A stretch of DNA of 64,000 bases from Escarpia spicata (Eukaryota; Annelida; Polychaeta; Sabellida; Siboglinidae): contig OZ023210.1 of the NCBI GenBank assembly GCA_963995525.1, forward strand, positions 60,319,956-60,383,955, given 5' to 3'. The notes beneath the pieces were generated by a model. The model did no database searches and had not been told where the DNA came from. It worked only from the letters and a program-made list of their open reading frames with translations. The position numbers and the translations under genes are program-made. Shown in pieces: positions 50,001-60,700 of this stretch (position 1 is its first letter; every line of letters starts with the position of its first letter).

Positions 50001-52053
50001 CGTTTACTCTACATTGCTCCAATTCACTCAGCTGTATGAATGAGTACCTGGCTATAAACAGTGGTGGAAATTTGTATACGAATAGTCAACATGCATTAAC
50101 TGAGACAGTTTTGTGTGGCATTAGTCATAAATATTTTACACTTCTGACCAATACTGTTAATATATTGATATATATATATATATATATTTTCGTCTGAGGG
50201 GAGGGGTTGGAGGACCGAGGCCAGATGAATGTAATTTTGTCTGATATTGGACATTGACATGATCCCTAAGGAGGCTACTAAAAAGACAGGTTTTAGGTGA
50301 TGGCAAAATGAAACTCTTGATGCGTTTGTAGGTACGACGTGGAGCTGTTTCAGAGGATTGAGTACCTGATAGGCAAGAAGTTGCCTCTGTACAAGACAGA
50401 GGAGGAGGAGGTGATGATGTTGATGGAGAGAGTGACGGAGGCGCAGAGATACGCTCGCATGGTACGCATGGTTCTCTCTTGTATTATAAGTACAGTGGAA
50501 TCTCGCTATTAAGGCCAGACACCCCAGGTGGAATGGTGTTTTTTTTACAGAAAATACTCAAAATGGTTTTCTGCCAGATTATGACACCTTTGTATGTATA
50601 CTATCAGTAAAGTTCACTTCTACGACAATTACATACCTCTAAGTCAGTTTTAGTCATGGATCAAGCATGTCGATATCAAATAATCAAATCCATTATACAA
50701 TCTTAGATGGTCTTTTTCTCAAAAACATTTTTTCTCAAATTTCTGCATTTGGAAATGGGATATCTCTGGGAGTGATTACACTATTCAAATGAGGCTTTCA
50801 TTGTTTAATTCAGAAGACACTGCTCTGTGAAATAAACACATACTTTTTTAAAATCATCAATAGTTTGAAAGATATAAGTTTATTTGTTGCAAAAAATGTG
50901 CACATTACAAAAATATTTTAAAAATAAAAAAAAAACATGGACAAATGCTCTGATCATTTCACAATAGAATGTATACAGAAAATGGATTTGCAAGAATTAT
51001 AATATGTGCTCAAAAAGAATGGCAGTGTTTCCAAATTTGCCAATATTGGCTCAAAATGGTGGCCATTCTGTTAGTTACCATGGAAACAGGTGGTCTGACC
51101 AAAAAAGTTCAAGATATTTTTTACTCAGTATGATCCATACCATTCGCTGGGAAGAAAAACGTGCACAATTTGCTCAAATTAAAACAATAATCCTATCTAC
51201 CTGCCGTGTCTGGCGTCAAGGTCAAACTCAGGACTGGGTCAAAGTGACCGGAATGGTGAGGTGGCTGTATAAGCGGGATCGATTTACAGGTACCGAAATA
51301 ATTTGGGACTGTCTCAGCATGACCTTAGTTGTGAGATGGCTGTATTACGGAGGTGACCGTAACGCAAGGTTCGACTGTATTAAAATATGTATGAAAGAAG
51401 TAAAAGTATGTAAGTTAAATAATTAAGTTGTCTGTCACATGGATATCCACATTTTATTATGTTTGGTGTTGGACATTTTCTGATTTTTAAGTGTTCTATA
51501 AGTACAGTGTTAATTAAAATAATTGAATTAGATCAAAAATCATTGTTATAAATATTTAAATCATTCATTTATATTATAGTAAAACTTGTTTGTGCTGTAT
51601 GTACTGTTGTCTATGTTTGAAATGAAAACGTCTATTAATTCGTTCATGTAATTATCATACATTTAATCAAATCAACAATTCCTAATATCAATGTAATAAA
51701 TCATTTTAAATTGTAAATATTGTAAAATCATGAATATTCTGGATTCATTTCATTATTATAAATATTAAACATTCTATTATCATAAATATAAAATCAGTCA
51801 ATAGCATAGACAATCCAAAATAATTATCATAAATATTCAAAATTCTTCGTGAATATTTTAACGTAATTATTATGAATATTTTAGATTAATTATCATAAAT
51901 ACAAGATCATAGTTCTGATTCCTGCCACAGGAGATGAGTGAGCAACACGGGAAGAAGGGGAAGCGTGGTCGCCATGGCGATGATGATGACCCGGATACGG
52001 AGGAAGCTTTGGGAGTACAGAAGAAACTGAAGAAGAAACTGAAGAAAAAATGA
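35096..52053 (+). CDS. DDX47: DEAD-box ATP-dependent RNA helicase DDX47 (yeast Rrp3 family), complete, 13 exons
   Basis: Exons 35096-35167, 35576-35669, 38200-38388, 38890-38961, 40786-40856, 41337-41384, 42843-42914, 43151-43267, 43827-43973, 48024-48100, 49726-49857, 50332-50461 and 51931-52053 total 1344 bp: 447 residues plus TGA. All junctions are GT-AG and in phase. Helicase motifs are present: motif I AETGSGKT (63-70), PTREL (95-99), GG (123-124), TPGR (144-147), DEAD (169-172), SAT (200-202), ATDVASRGLD (314-323) and HRVGRTAR (344-351). The C-terminus is lysine-rich, ending [10 protein letters not shown], which fits nucleolar localisation. The family uses ATP to unwind RNA during small-subunit pre-rRNA processing. 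Every catalytic motif is intact. Introns 6 and 9 are swollen by minisatellites; intron 9 is built from copies of the exon 9 end. A canonical AATAAA lies about 135 bp past the stop. Confidence 0.97.
36189..36202 (+). promoter_or_regulatory. CTCF-like motif ACGCCAGATGGCAG
   Basis: Shares the CGCYAGRTGGC core with four other sites in the window. It lies in DDX47 intron 2, just before a SINE. Confidence 0.4.
36345..36660 (-). mobile_element. tRNA-derived SINE, family A
   Basis: It shares the body 'cctgttcaatcgaacaccat' and the B box complement 'aggattcgaacctgggttct'. A small duplication 'gtatagtgaac' lies at 36542-36562. In DDX47 intron 2, about 40 bp before the hAT-like MITE. Confidence 0.85.
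36702..37623. mobile_element. hAT-like MITE (922 bp)
   Basis: Terminal CAGGGCTGGGTCCA and its reverse complement are typical of hAT ends. They are flanked by an 8-bp duplication, ATCAAATG at 36694-36701 and ACCAAATG at 37624-37631 (one mismatch). The inverted ends continue with 'aattacaattac'-like text. No transposase frame. In DDX47 intron 2. Confidence 0.85.
39095..39929. mobile_element. MITE-like DNA transposon, copy 2 (835 bp)
   Basis: Same ends as 16341-17193 (CAAAAATAGATAAGCGAGCA at the left, the complement with three changes at the right), flanked by CTGGTAG and TTGGTAG (7 bp, one mismatch). It contains an apparent insertion near 39665-39730 ('gtcaagtaatttattcaaac'). In DDX47 intron 4. 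Confidence 0.82.
41535..42760. repeat. 49-bp G-rich minisatellite in DDX47 intron 6, about 25 copies
   Basis: The unit is 'ttgttttactgctatggggg', 'agggggtcagaccatattag', 'cagag(a/t)ggg', 49 bp. The G-runs sit on the sense strand. The last three units vary to 'ggggggtggtgtcagaccat'. The array ends about 80 bp before the exon 7 acceptor. The open frames through it come from its lack of stops. Confidence 0.95.
43932..47560 (+). repeat. 58-bp minisatellite copied from the DDX47 exon 9 / intron 9 junction, about 62 copies
   Basis: The first unit is the real end of exon 9 (from 'cttggcttcacggctatccc' to 'gggacag', coding [14 protein letters not shown]) plus the donor and first intron bases ('gtatgtagaccctaat'). 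It then repeats every 58 bp to about 47550. Units up to about 45380 stay close to the exon. Later units are a variant ('cttgggttcaagactgtccc', 'gggtagattggacag'), and the final one returns to the exon-like form. Nearly every unit keeps GTATGT or GTAGGT after CAG. Confidence 0.97.
47561..48023. other. Remainder of DDX47 intron 9
   Basis: Ordinary AT-rich intron; near 47937-48010 'cctgtattttg' recurs about five times as a small direct repeat before the exon 10 acceptor. Confidence 0.45.
48101..49725. other. DDX47 intron 10, no recognised gene
   Basis: Frames at 48436-48730 show no recognisable product. The one notable element is a CTCF-like motif (48416-48429). Confidence 0.4.
48416..48429 (-). 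promoter_or_regulatory. CTCF-like motif TCGCTAGGTGGCAC
   Basis: Read on the minus strand it shares the CGCYAGRTGGC core. It is identical over 14 bases to the minus-strand site at 62021-62034. It lies in DDX47 intron 10. Confidence 0.4.
49916..50110 (+). mobile_element. 3'-truncated family A SINE
   Basis: Head with B box 'gggttcaaatcctgtgctgt' and body to 'gtatacgaatagtcaacatg', then cut. In DDX47 intron 11, starting about 58 bp from the donor. Confidence 0.75.
50490..51930. other. DDX47 intron 12, no recognised gene
   Basis: Near 50491 'acagtggaatctcgctatta' resembles a pogo-type transposon end. A 140-codon plus-strand frame at 51004-51426 matches nothing I know. 51660-51900 is AT-rich with repeated 'attatcataaatat' words. 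Confidence 0.4.
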
Positions 52054-52187
52054 TACAGAATAGAGAATATGATGCCCGCTAGGTTCTTTCAAGAGTTCAT
52101 GTAACCAGTGACCAGACACTTTTATTTGTAGATAAGAAGTAGATGGCTGATTCACAATGATAGTCTGTCGTCACATATTGCGAACAA

Positions 52188-52193
52188 AATAAA
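52188..52193 (+). terminator. DDX47 polyadenylation signal AATAAA
   Basis: A canonical AATAAA lies 135 bp downstream of the DDX47 stop codon, a plausible 3' UTR length. No cleavage site was confirmed. Confidence 0.55.
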
Positions 52194-52949
52194 CCACTAC
52201 TATCAAATGGAACAGATATTCATGCAGTTGACACTATTATGATATCACAACTGTGCAGCGTGGCGGGCGATGCCTTGGCAACCATGTCACATCAGTTGAA
52301 TCTGGCGGCCATTGGCTGGGATTTTGGAAACCATTTTGTATTGCTGAAAATCTTTAAGTCCCCCACCACATTGGTAGGGTGGCATGGTGGGTCGTGGTTT
52401 GCACCAACATGAAATACTAAACGTTTTTTGGACTTGACAAACTTATGAGTTCATCCCTATATAGGTTTGTATTTGTCCAACTCTCATGACTAACTGTCGC
52501 GACAGGTCACCTAGTTTTCCTTCTTGATTATCGTACTATATGTACTGTATAACTCATAGGCCTAATATCTGTTTCAAATTCTGATTTCTACCGTCATATG
52601 AATAAAAATTGAATATCTTTGCTGTGTTTGTCATGTGCTAATGAAAACCTGATCAGATGTTACCTGGGCATTAAAATAATAATGTTTTTATTTTAGACAA
52701 AAGTCCATATGTATATACAATAAAAGTAAATAAAAAAATAATACATAAGTAAAATACAGATATAGATACATATGAAATCAAAATAGATGGTTAATAAAAA
52801 ATATATATATAAAATGTGCGTTCAACTTTAAGTATACAATTGGGTAGTCCAATATTTAAACATAGGACTTCTAAAATGTATATCAGTATAAAAGTAATTA
52901 ACAAAAAGTTTATTAGAGTGAGGTAACAGATGATTATTGAAAGTGACAG

Positions 52950-54260
52950 GATGAATATTTATCATGTCCTAAAGTTTGTTAATAACCATACACTATGACT
53001 TGTTGGCATTATATGTTATGTTGAACATTTCGCCATACTTGGCACAACAATCTGTTAGTTTTCTCAACCCAGAAACACTAGATCGTCTGCATACATAAAA
53101 TGATTCATTATGGTGCCTGCGTAAACATATCCAATTTGTTCAGATTTATACTTAAGTCGTCCATGTACACATTAAAAAGGTGGGGAGAAAGGATTCCACC
53201 TTGTTAACACCATTTGAAACAGTAAAGAATGTAGAAAAGCTCTGACACCATCTGACAGTGAATTTGTAGGTACTGTACCAGTGATACAGAATGCACACAA
53301 TAAAAGCAGGACAGCCACAGACAATTAGTTTAGTGAATAGCTAGCTACGGTTCACTTTGTCGAAAGCCTTGGAGGCATCCAACATAGTGACATACATAGA
53401 AGAGCCATTCGCAATGTAGTGTTGAAAAACTTCTTTTAACATAAATATGAGCATCTCAGTTGAATGATGCTTTTTAAATCCAAATTGGTTGGCACTCGTG
53501 AAGAAAATGGTAGCCCTTAATAATATTAAAGATTTAAATAATTTACTAGCAATTGTTGCAACAGCAATAGGTCTGTGGTAATTGTTATTGATCAGACAAA
53601 TCATCAGCTTTGTTTTACCAAAAATTCATGAATTAACAAGCTGCTGAATTGCAGTGACATATAAACATGAAGTTTTTCATTAGCATACTTAAAATGTTCA
53701 TTACTTATACAGTTATAACCAGGAGCTTTTCCTGTAGGCATTGCCTGAATTATTTCTTTAGCACCAACCATCATTTGATCATTAAATTGTATATTTCTGC
53801 AATACATGTCAATCCTTTTAGTATGTGTTGGAGAGCCAGGTACAGAATTAAGCAGACTGATAATGATGAAGCCACATATTCTTTACGTTTTCAGCACCAC
53901 GTGCACTGCCAACATATTGTTAGGATTTGGCAACTTGGCATTGTTAATTTGTTTTATATCTTTCCAGAAGTGTTTAAGTCATTACTACTTAGTTTTGAAG
54001 TAAGTCGTTCGGCTTTAAGGCTTCAGCATTTTTTTTACAATCTTATGTTTAAACTGGGCACGTTTAATTTTCATTATGTCATACGAAGGACCATGTCGGG
54101 AACTCCCTGCAGACCGCCATTTGAGAAGACTAGCAGCCTGGTGGGAGTCTCTGACCATATAATTCCAACCAAGAACGCCGTGCTTCGAAGGCAGGTTATG
54201 CGCCTTTGTAGGTATTACTCCAGACGCATCCTCGAGTGAATTCAGGAAAACATAACACAA
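52950..54260 (-). mobile_element. LINE RT fragment, inactivated
   Basis: Minus strand in order: a linker (NYMVRDSHQAASLLKWRSAG, SSRHGPSYDIMKIKRAQFKH), pre-RT (AKEIIQAMPTGKAPGYNCIS, NEHFKYANEKLH), RT (NNYHRPIAVATIASKLFKSL, HSTEMLIFMLKEVFQHYI, MLDASKAFDKVNRS), then frameshifted palm and thumb remnants to about 52950. Multiple stops. Confidence 0.8.
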
Positions 54261-54627
54261 TTCTACTTTTTTGTTTATTGTAACGTCATATAATGTTATT
54301 CCAATCGGCAGTGTCAGCCTGAAGATGGTTGAACCAAACGTAATGAAAAAATGGGGAACGCCAACTGTGTGTCCCTTTACTAAGGCTTTAGAAGTTTAGT
54401 CTTTAGACCTAAGAGTTAATATAATCTAACCTAATCTGATAACCGTTTGCAATTACAATCAACCATCTTGAGACACGCCCTCGACTAATAAGCGCATAGT
54501 GCTTATGGTTAGTTATTATTAGTTAACTATTAGATGCTCAGGTTCAAGAAGCTGCCTTGTTTCCTTCTAAAATAATTATGTGCGATCTACCTGGCAGGTT
54601 TTCCGCAACAAATTATTTACCAAATGA

Positions 54628-54641
54628 TCGCCAGATGGCGC
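54628..54641 (+). promoter_or_regulatory. CTCF-like motif TCGCCAGATGGCGC near the HID1 start
   Basis: It shares the CGCYAGRTGGC core and lies about 100 bp upstream of the HID1 start codon, in the likely promoter or 5' UTR. Confidence 0.45.
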
Positions 54642-54742
54642 CGGTGTACCGCATATTAACCAATCAATCAAAGATTTATATTCAATGCGGAGAATCGAGC
54701 TGGCGCATAAACTGGGGACGGTCTTGTAAATAGATTGTCAAG

Positions 54743-57700
54743 ATGGGTAATGCTGATACAAAATTGAATTTTCGGAAAGCCGTCGTTCAACTAACGACCA
54801 AAACGCAGGTAAGTCTAACAGAGGTGGGCGTGTAAATGTGACGAAACAGGTGCAGTACCTTGTCGTTTCGTTGGGCGAACAGAAAATGTTGTGAGGCCTA
54901 TCCGATCATCAAATAGATTTGATTTGACGTCGTCTACTCGTTGATGTCATGTATGACGTTAGTGAATAATTAACACCATTGTCGTTTTGAGAAAATGTAC
55001 GCTACCCTTGTGTGATTTGTTACGCAATATCATCATCAACAGAACAACAAAACGAACAATTGACATATGCCTCTGAACTTGGTTTCCAAGGATTTAGGCG
55101 CAATAGAAGTTATCTTATTATAATTATTATTACATTTACAGCTGAGGAATTTAAACTGCGCTGCCTTCCACAGCCAGAACCCCAACAAACCCTGCGGCCC
55201 TGATGGTATCACATCCAAGCTCCTAAAGATAGTCACAGAGGAAATCACTCCAGCCCTCACCCTGCTCTTCTGCAACTCGTACAACACTGGAACCCTGCCA
55301 CTACTGTCTTCAAGAAAGGAGAATGATACAAGGCAGTCAACTACCGCCCCATCTTGCTCACGTGCATAGCCTGCAAAGTGATGGAGCACATCATCACCAT
55401 CATGTCACATCTTGAGAAGAACAACATCCTCTCTCCAGAGGAGCATGGCCTCCGACGCGGACGGTCCTGCAAGACGAAGCCCCTGGGATATGTTGACGAA
55501 ACATCCGAAGAACTAGAGAGAGGACACCAGGAGGATACCATTGCCCTAGATTTATTGAAAGCCTTCGACAAAGTCAGCCATACCATGCTGGTCTACAAGC
55601 TACATTGCTATGGCATCGGAGGTCGCCTCAATGCATGGGTTGAGGGCAGTCGGCAGGCAGTGGTGGTGGAGGGAGAGAGATGTGGCTTCATGCCAGTGGA
55701 CTCGGGAGTCCTTCAAGGCTCCGTCCTTAGCCCCAGTATATTTTAGTATATATTAACGACCTATCCAAAAGCATAAAATTCAAAAAGTCTGATTGTTCGC
55801 TGAAGATACCATGTTCTGCAACACTATTAAGAAGAGAGAAGATCAACAAAAAACGCTCGCTTCTCTTACCACCTGGGAGAAGCAGTGGTCCATGAGCTTC
55901 CACCTGCAGAAATACTCCTATGTTGAGTGCCACCCGCGAGAGGAATAAAATCACACCATCGTATGAGTTGCATGGACACACCAGCACCATAAAATATCTC
56001 GATGTCAACCTACAAGGCGACCTGAAATGGGGATTCCATATAAATATCACTACAAACAAAGCCAACAGGACCCTCAGCTTCCTCCGGCGCAACCTGTAGA
56101 TAAAAAACAAGAAAACAAAAGAAACCGCGTACAAGGTCCTCGTTTGTCCAATTCTGAAATATGCAGCCACCCTGCACTGCAAGTTATATCCGGACAATAA
56201 AGTGCAGCACAGAGCAGCAAGATGGGTCTCAAACCGACATCACCAAACATCCTGTGTTGACTCCATCCTCGACTCCCTTGGTTGGCCCACACTGTGCAAC
56301 AGAGACGCAAAAGAGCTCGGCTGAATATATTTTATAAATTCCACCATGACCTCATCTCCGTAAATTCCATCTACCTGCCAGAACCAACAGACAGCAGGCT
56401 GAGCTCCAGGAAAAACAACACCTGCAGCTATGACATCCCCTATTGCAGGACACAGTACTGGCAGATGTCGTTCTTCCTGAGGACAATCCCGGAATGGAAC
56501 AGTCTGCCCCAGGAGGTAGTGACGGCAGAGTCCTTGGACTGCTTAAGTCCAGGCTTGCTGCCTACCTATAAATAACACACCCCTACCCATCCCCTTCCCC
56601 TACCCCCCTTTCTTCTGCCTATCTCTACCCCCTTTCCCACATTCAAGAGATCTTAAAACCGCTCTGGCCATCATCGCAACTTCCATACGACATAATCGTC
56701 AGTATATTGATGTTGGCCATAAAGGGAAGAAGATGAAGAACTAGTCAGCCTTTTTCAGAACATTATTGTCAAACCGACCTTTATATACTGGCACTGAGGG
56801 TGGTCACTGCCAGGGTGCTTGTCGTCCTCAGTGGTTCTTTTACGTCCCAAATTGAGATGGGACCGACATTAACGTGATCTCTGAGTCACAGTCCGCAATG
56901 TTGAGAGCCAGGTTTTTACACCAAATATCATGCCTGCCCGGTGCGGGTTTCGAACTCAGTGCACGGGCATGCCAGGGGGATGTGCTACCACTACACTAGT
57001 CGCGCTCCCAATATGTTTAACCTTCCTCTCTCCCTTTCCCTGCCTCCTCTCACTGTCATTGAACTTCAAACTCACAGGTGTAGAGATAGGTGTAGGGTAG
57101 AATAGAATAGACACAGGAGAGGTGTCGTTCAAAATACTACAAATAATTTTGATTAGCATGCAAATGTATAATGTAATTCACATTCACAGTAGTTTTCTTC
57201 CCATCACACGTATGTACATATTATATATATATATATCAATAATAACAATAAGATTGAGTGTAACACCTAGCTTGGCCTGCTTGGGCGACATTCAGTTGTT
57301 GATTTGTTCATTTCAATGTGGAGTCACGCATGTATGTATAGTACCGTAGCATTAGCCACAAAGATGGCACTTTAGACGTCACATGATTACAGTAGCTCAT
57401 TCACGAACGCTGCACATACTATTTAAATATCTGGAATTAACAAATGTCCACAATTTATAGGGTTAACTTTAACCAATTATATCTTTGTATTATTTGAGTC
57501 TGACTTGACAAAGAAATTAAAAGATGGTGCTTGTGAAGCGTCTTGAATGGCATGTACACACTGATATTATCACTGGTGTTATTATCCAATACCACTGGCA
57601 CATGTAAAATTGCAATATTACTACTATTCAAGTAGAAATAGTTTAGACACCATTCTTAAACAAACATCTCTTTTATAGAAGAATAGACATTTTTTCATTG

Positions 57701-60700
57701 ATGTATAAAAAAACGAAAATCATAACACCAGAACTAATATTGAAAAAACCCTAAATGCATCATCGTGACCCCAAAACTAATAAAAAAACATCGTAGTGAC
57801 CCCAAAACTAATTGATAAAAAACGAAAATCATCATTGTGACCCAGAAACTAATTTATAGATAAAAAAACGAAAATCATCATTGTGGCCCCAAAACTAATC
57901 TTTAAAAAACGAAAATCATCGCGACCCCAAAACTAATTTATAAAAACCGAAAGTCTTCACCGTGACCCCAAAACTAATTGAAACACCCCCGAAAATCACT
58001 CACCTAAATATAAAAATGAAAACCATCACTGAGACCCCAAAACTAATTTATAAAAACAACAATCATCATCGTGACCCCAAAACTAAACGGCGAAAAACCA
58101 CTGTGACCCCAAAACTAATTTATATAAAAGAAAAAAATGAAAACCACCACTTTGACCCCAAAACTAATTACCCCAGAAAATCGCCATCGTGACCCCAAAA
58201 CTAAGTTATAAAAACGAAAGCCATAATCATGACCCCAAAACAAAAAACTAAAATCATAATTGTGACCCCAAAACCAATAAAAAGAAAGAAAATAATTCAT
58301 TGTGACCCCCAAAACTAATTATAAAACAGAAAATCATCATCGTGACCCCAAAACTAATAATAAAAACCGAAGCATGTGATCCAAAACTAATATTTGCCAG
58401 CTATGCAAACATAAGTTTATAATTTGTCTGGTTACTTCACCGGTGCTAGCATATTGTAGTAGATACTAGGTAGATTTTCTTTTTCACAAAATTACTTTGA
58501 AATTAAAATAAAATCACCCTTTGGCTGCCTTTTAGTTGGTCCCCCTTACAGTATTGTGTCATTATATAGTAATATATATACATGTTTGTGTTGGCTGCCT
58601 AATAGTTGGTCCCTCTTATAGTATTGTGTCATTATATACATGTTTGTGTTGGCTGCTGTCTAGTTGGTCCCTCTTACAGTATTGTGTCATTATATACATG
58701 TTTGTGTTGGCTGCCTTCTAGTTGGTCCTCTTACAGTATTGTGTCATTATATACATGTTTGTGTTGGCTGCCTTCTAGTTGGTCCCTCTTGTAGTATTGT
58801 GTCATTATATACATGTTTGTGTTGGCTGCCTTCTAGTTGGTCCCTCTTATAGTATTGTCATTATATACATGTTTGTGTTGGCTGCCTTTTAGTTGGTCCC
58901 TCTTACAGTATTGTGTCATTATATACATGTTTGTGTTGGCTGCCTTCTAGTTGGTCCCTCTTACAGTATTGTGTCATTATATACATGTTTGTGTTGGCTG
59001 CCTTCTAGTTGGTCCCTCTTATAGTATTGTGTCATTATATACATGTTTGTGTTGGCTGCCTTTTAGTTGGTCCCTCTTACAGTATTGTGTCATTATATAC
59101 ATGTTTGTGTTGGCTGCCTTCTAGTTGGTCCCTCTTACAGTATTGTGTCATTATATACATGTTTGTGTTGGCTGCCTTCTAGTTGGTCCCTCTTACAGTA
59201 TTGTGTCATTATATACATGTTTGTGTTGGCTGCCTTCTAGTTGGTCCCTCTTACAGTATTGTGTCATTGTATACATGTTTGTGTTGGCTGCCTTCTAGTT
59301 GGTCCCTCTTGTAGTATTGTGTCATTATATACATGTTTGTGTTGGCTGCCTTCTAGTTGGTCCCTCTTACAGTATTGTGTCATTGTATACATGTTTGTGT
59401 TGGCTGCCTTCTAGTTGGTCCCTCTTACAGTATTGTGTCATTGTATACATGTTTGTGTTGGCTGCCTTCTAGTTGGTCCCTCTTATAGTATTGTGTCATT
59501 ATATACATGTTTGTGTTGGCTGCCTTCTAGTTGGTCCCTCTTACAGTATTGTGTCATTATATACATGTTTGTGTTGGCTGCCTTCTAGTTGGTCCCTCTT
59601 ATAGTATTGTGTCATTATATACATGTTTGTGTTGGCTGCCTTCTAGTTGGTCCCTCTTACAGTATTGTGTCATTATATACATGTTTGTGTTGGCTGCCTT
59701 CTAGTTGGTCCCTCTTACAGTATTGTGTCATTGTATACATGTTTGTGTTGGCTGCCTTCTAGTTGGTCCCTCTTACAGTATTGTGTCATTGTATACATGT
59801 TTGTGTTGGCTGCCTTCTAGTTGGTCCCTCTTATAGTATTGTGTCATTATATACATGTTTGTGTTGGCTGCCTTCTAGTTGGTCCCTCTTACAGTATTGT
59901 GTCATTATATACATGTTTGTGTTGGCTGCCTTCTAGTTGGTCCCTCTTATAGTATTGTGTCATTATATACATGTTTGTGTTGGCTGCCTTCTAGTTGGTC
60001 CCTCTTACAGTATTGTGTCATTGTATACATGTTTGTGTTGGCTGCCTTCTAGTTGGTCCCTCTTGTAGTATTGTGTCATTGTATACATGTTTGTGTTGGC
60101 TGCCTTCTAGTTGGTCCCTCTTATAGTATTGTGTCATTATATACATGTTTGTGTTGGCTGCCGTCTAGTTGGTCCCTCTTACAGTATTGTGTCATTGTAT
60201 ACATGTTTGTGTTGGCTGCCTTCTAGCTGGTCCCTCTTGTAGTATTGTGTCATTGTATACATGTTTGTGTTGGCTGCCTTCTAGCTGGTCCCTCTTGTAG
60301 TATTGTGTCATTGTATACATGTTTGTGTTGCAGCCTGTTGAGCCAGCAGATGAGGTGTTTTGGAACCAGTTCTGGTCCGAGAGTCTGACATGTGTCCAGG
60401 ACATGTTCACCCTGATTCCGGCGGCGGAGATTCGAGCACTGCGGGAAGAGTCGCCCTCCAATCTCGCCACTCTCTGCTACAAGGCCGTCGAGAAACTACT
60501 GCAAGCTGCGGAGTCTGGGTGTCGCACACGTCGAGAACAACAGACAGGTGTGTGGGATAGTGAGACTAGTCTACATGTACGCAGACATACAAGGTGGCTG
60601 ACGGCGTTGAGCGCGGACCTGCGACGCATAGGTCGTACACTATATTGCCCCACACACTCGACTGTGAACAGTGGCGAAAGTTGAGGCGGGGGATATTTCA

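Noticed and set aside
51004..51426. A 140-codon plus-strand frame in DDX47 intron 12
   Set aside because: Starts with a methionine but has no recognisable domain; internal repetition (VRWLYKRD / VRWLYYGG) suggests a repeat element.
60319..60684. A 121-codon frame overlapping HID1 exon 2
   Set aside because: Only 60334-60547 is exon; the rest reads through the acceptor and donor into introns.
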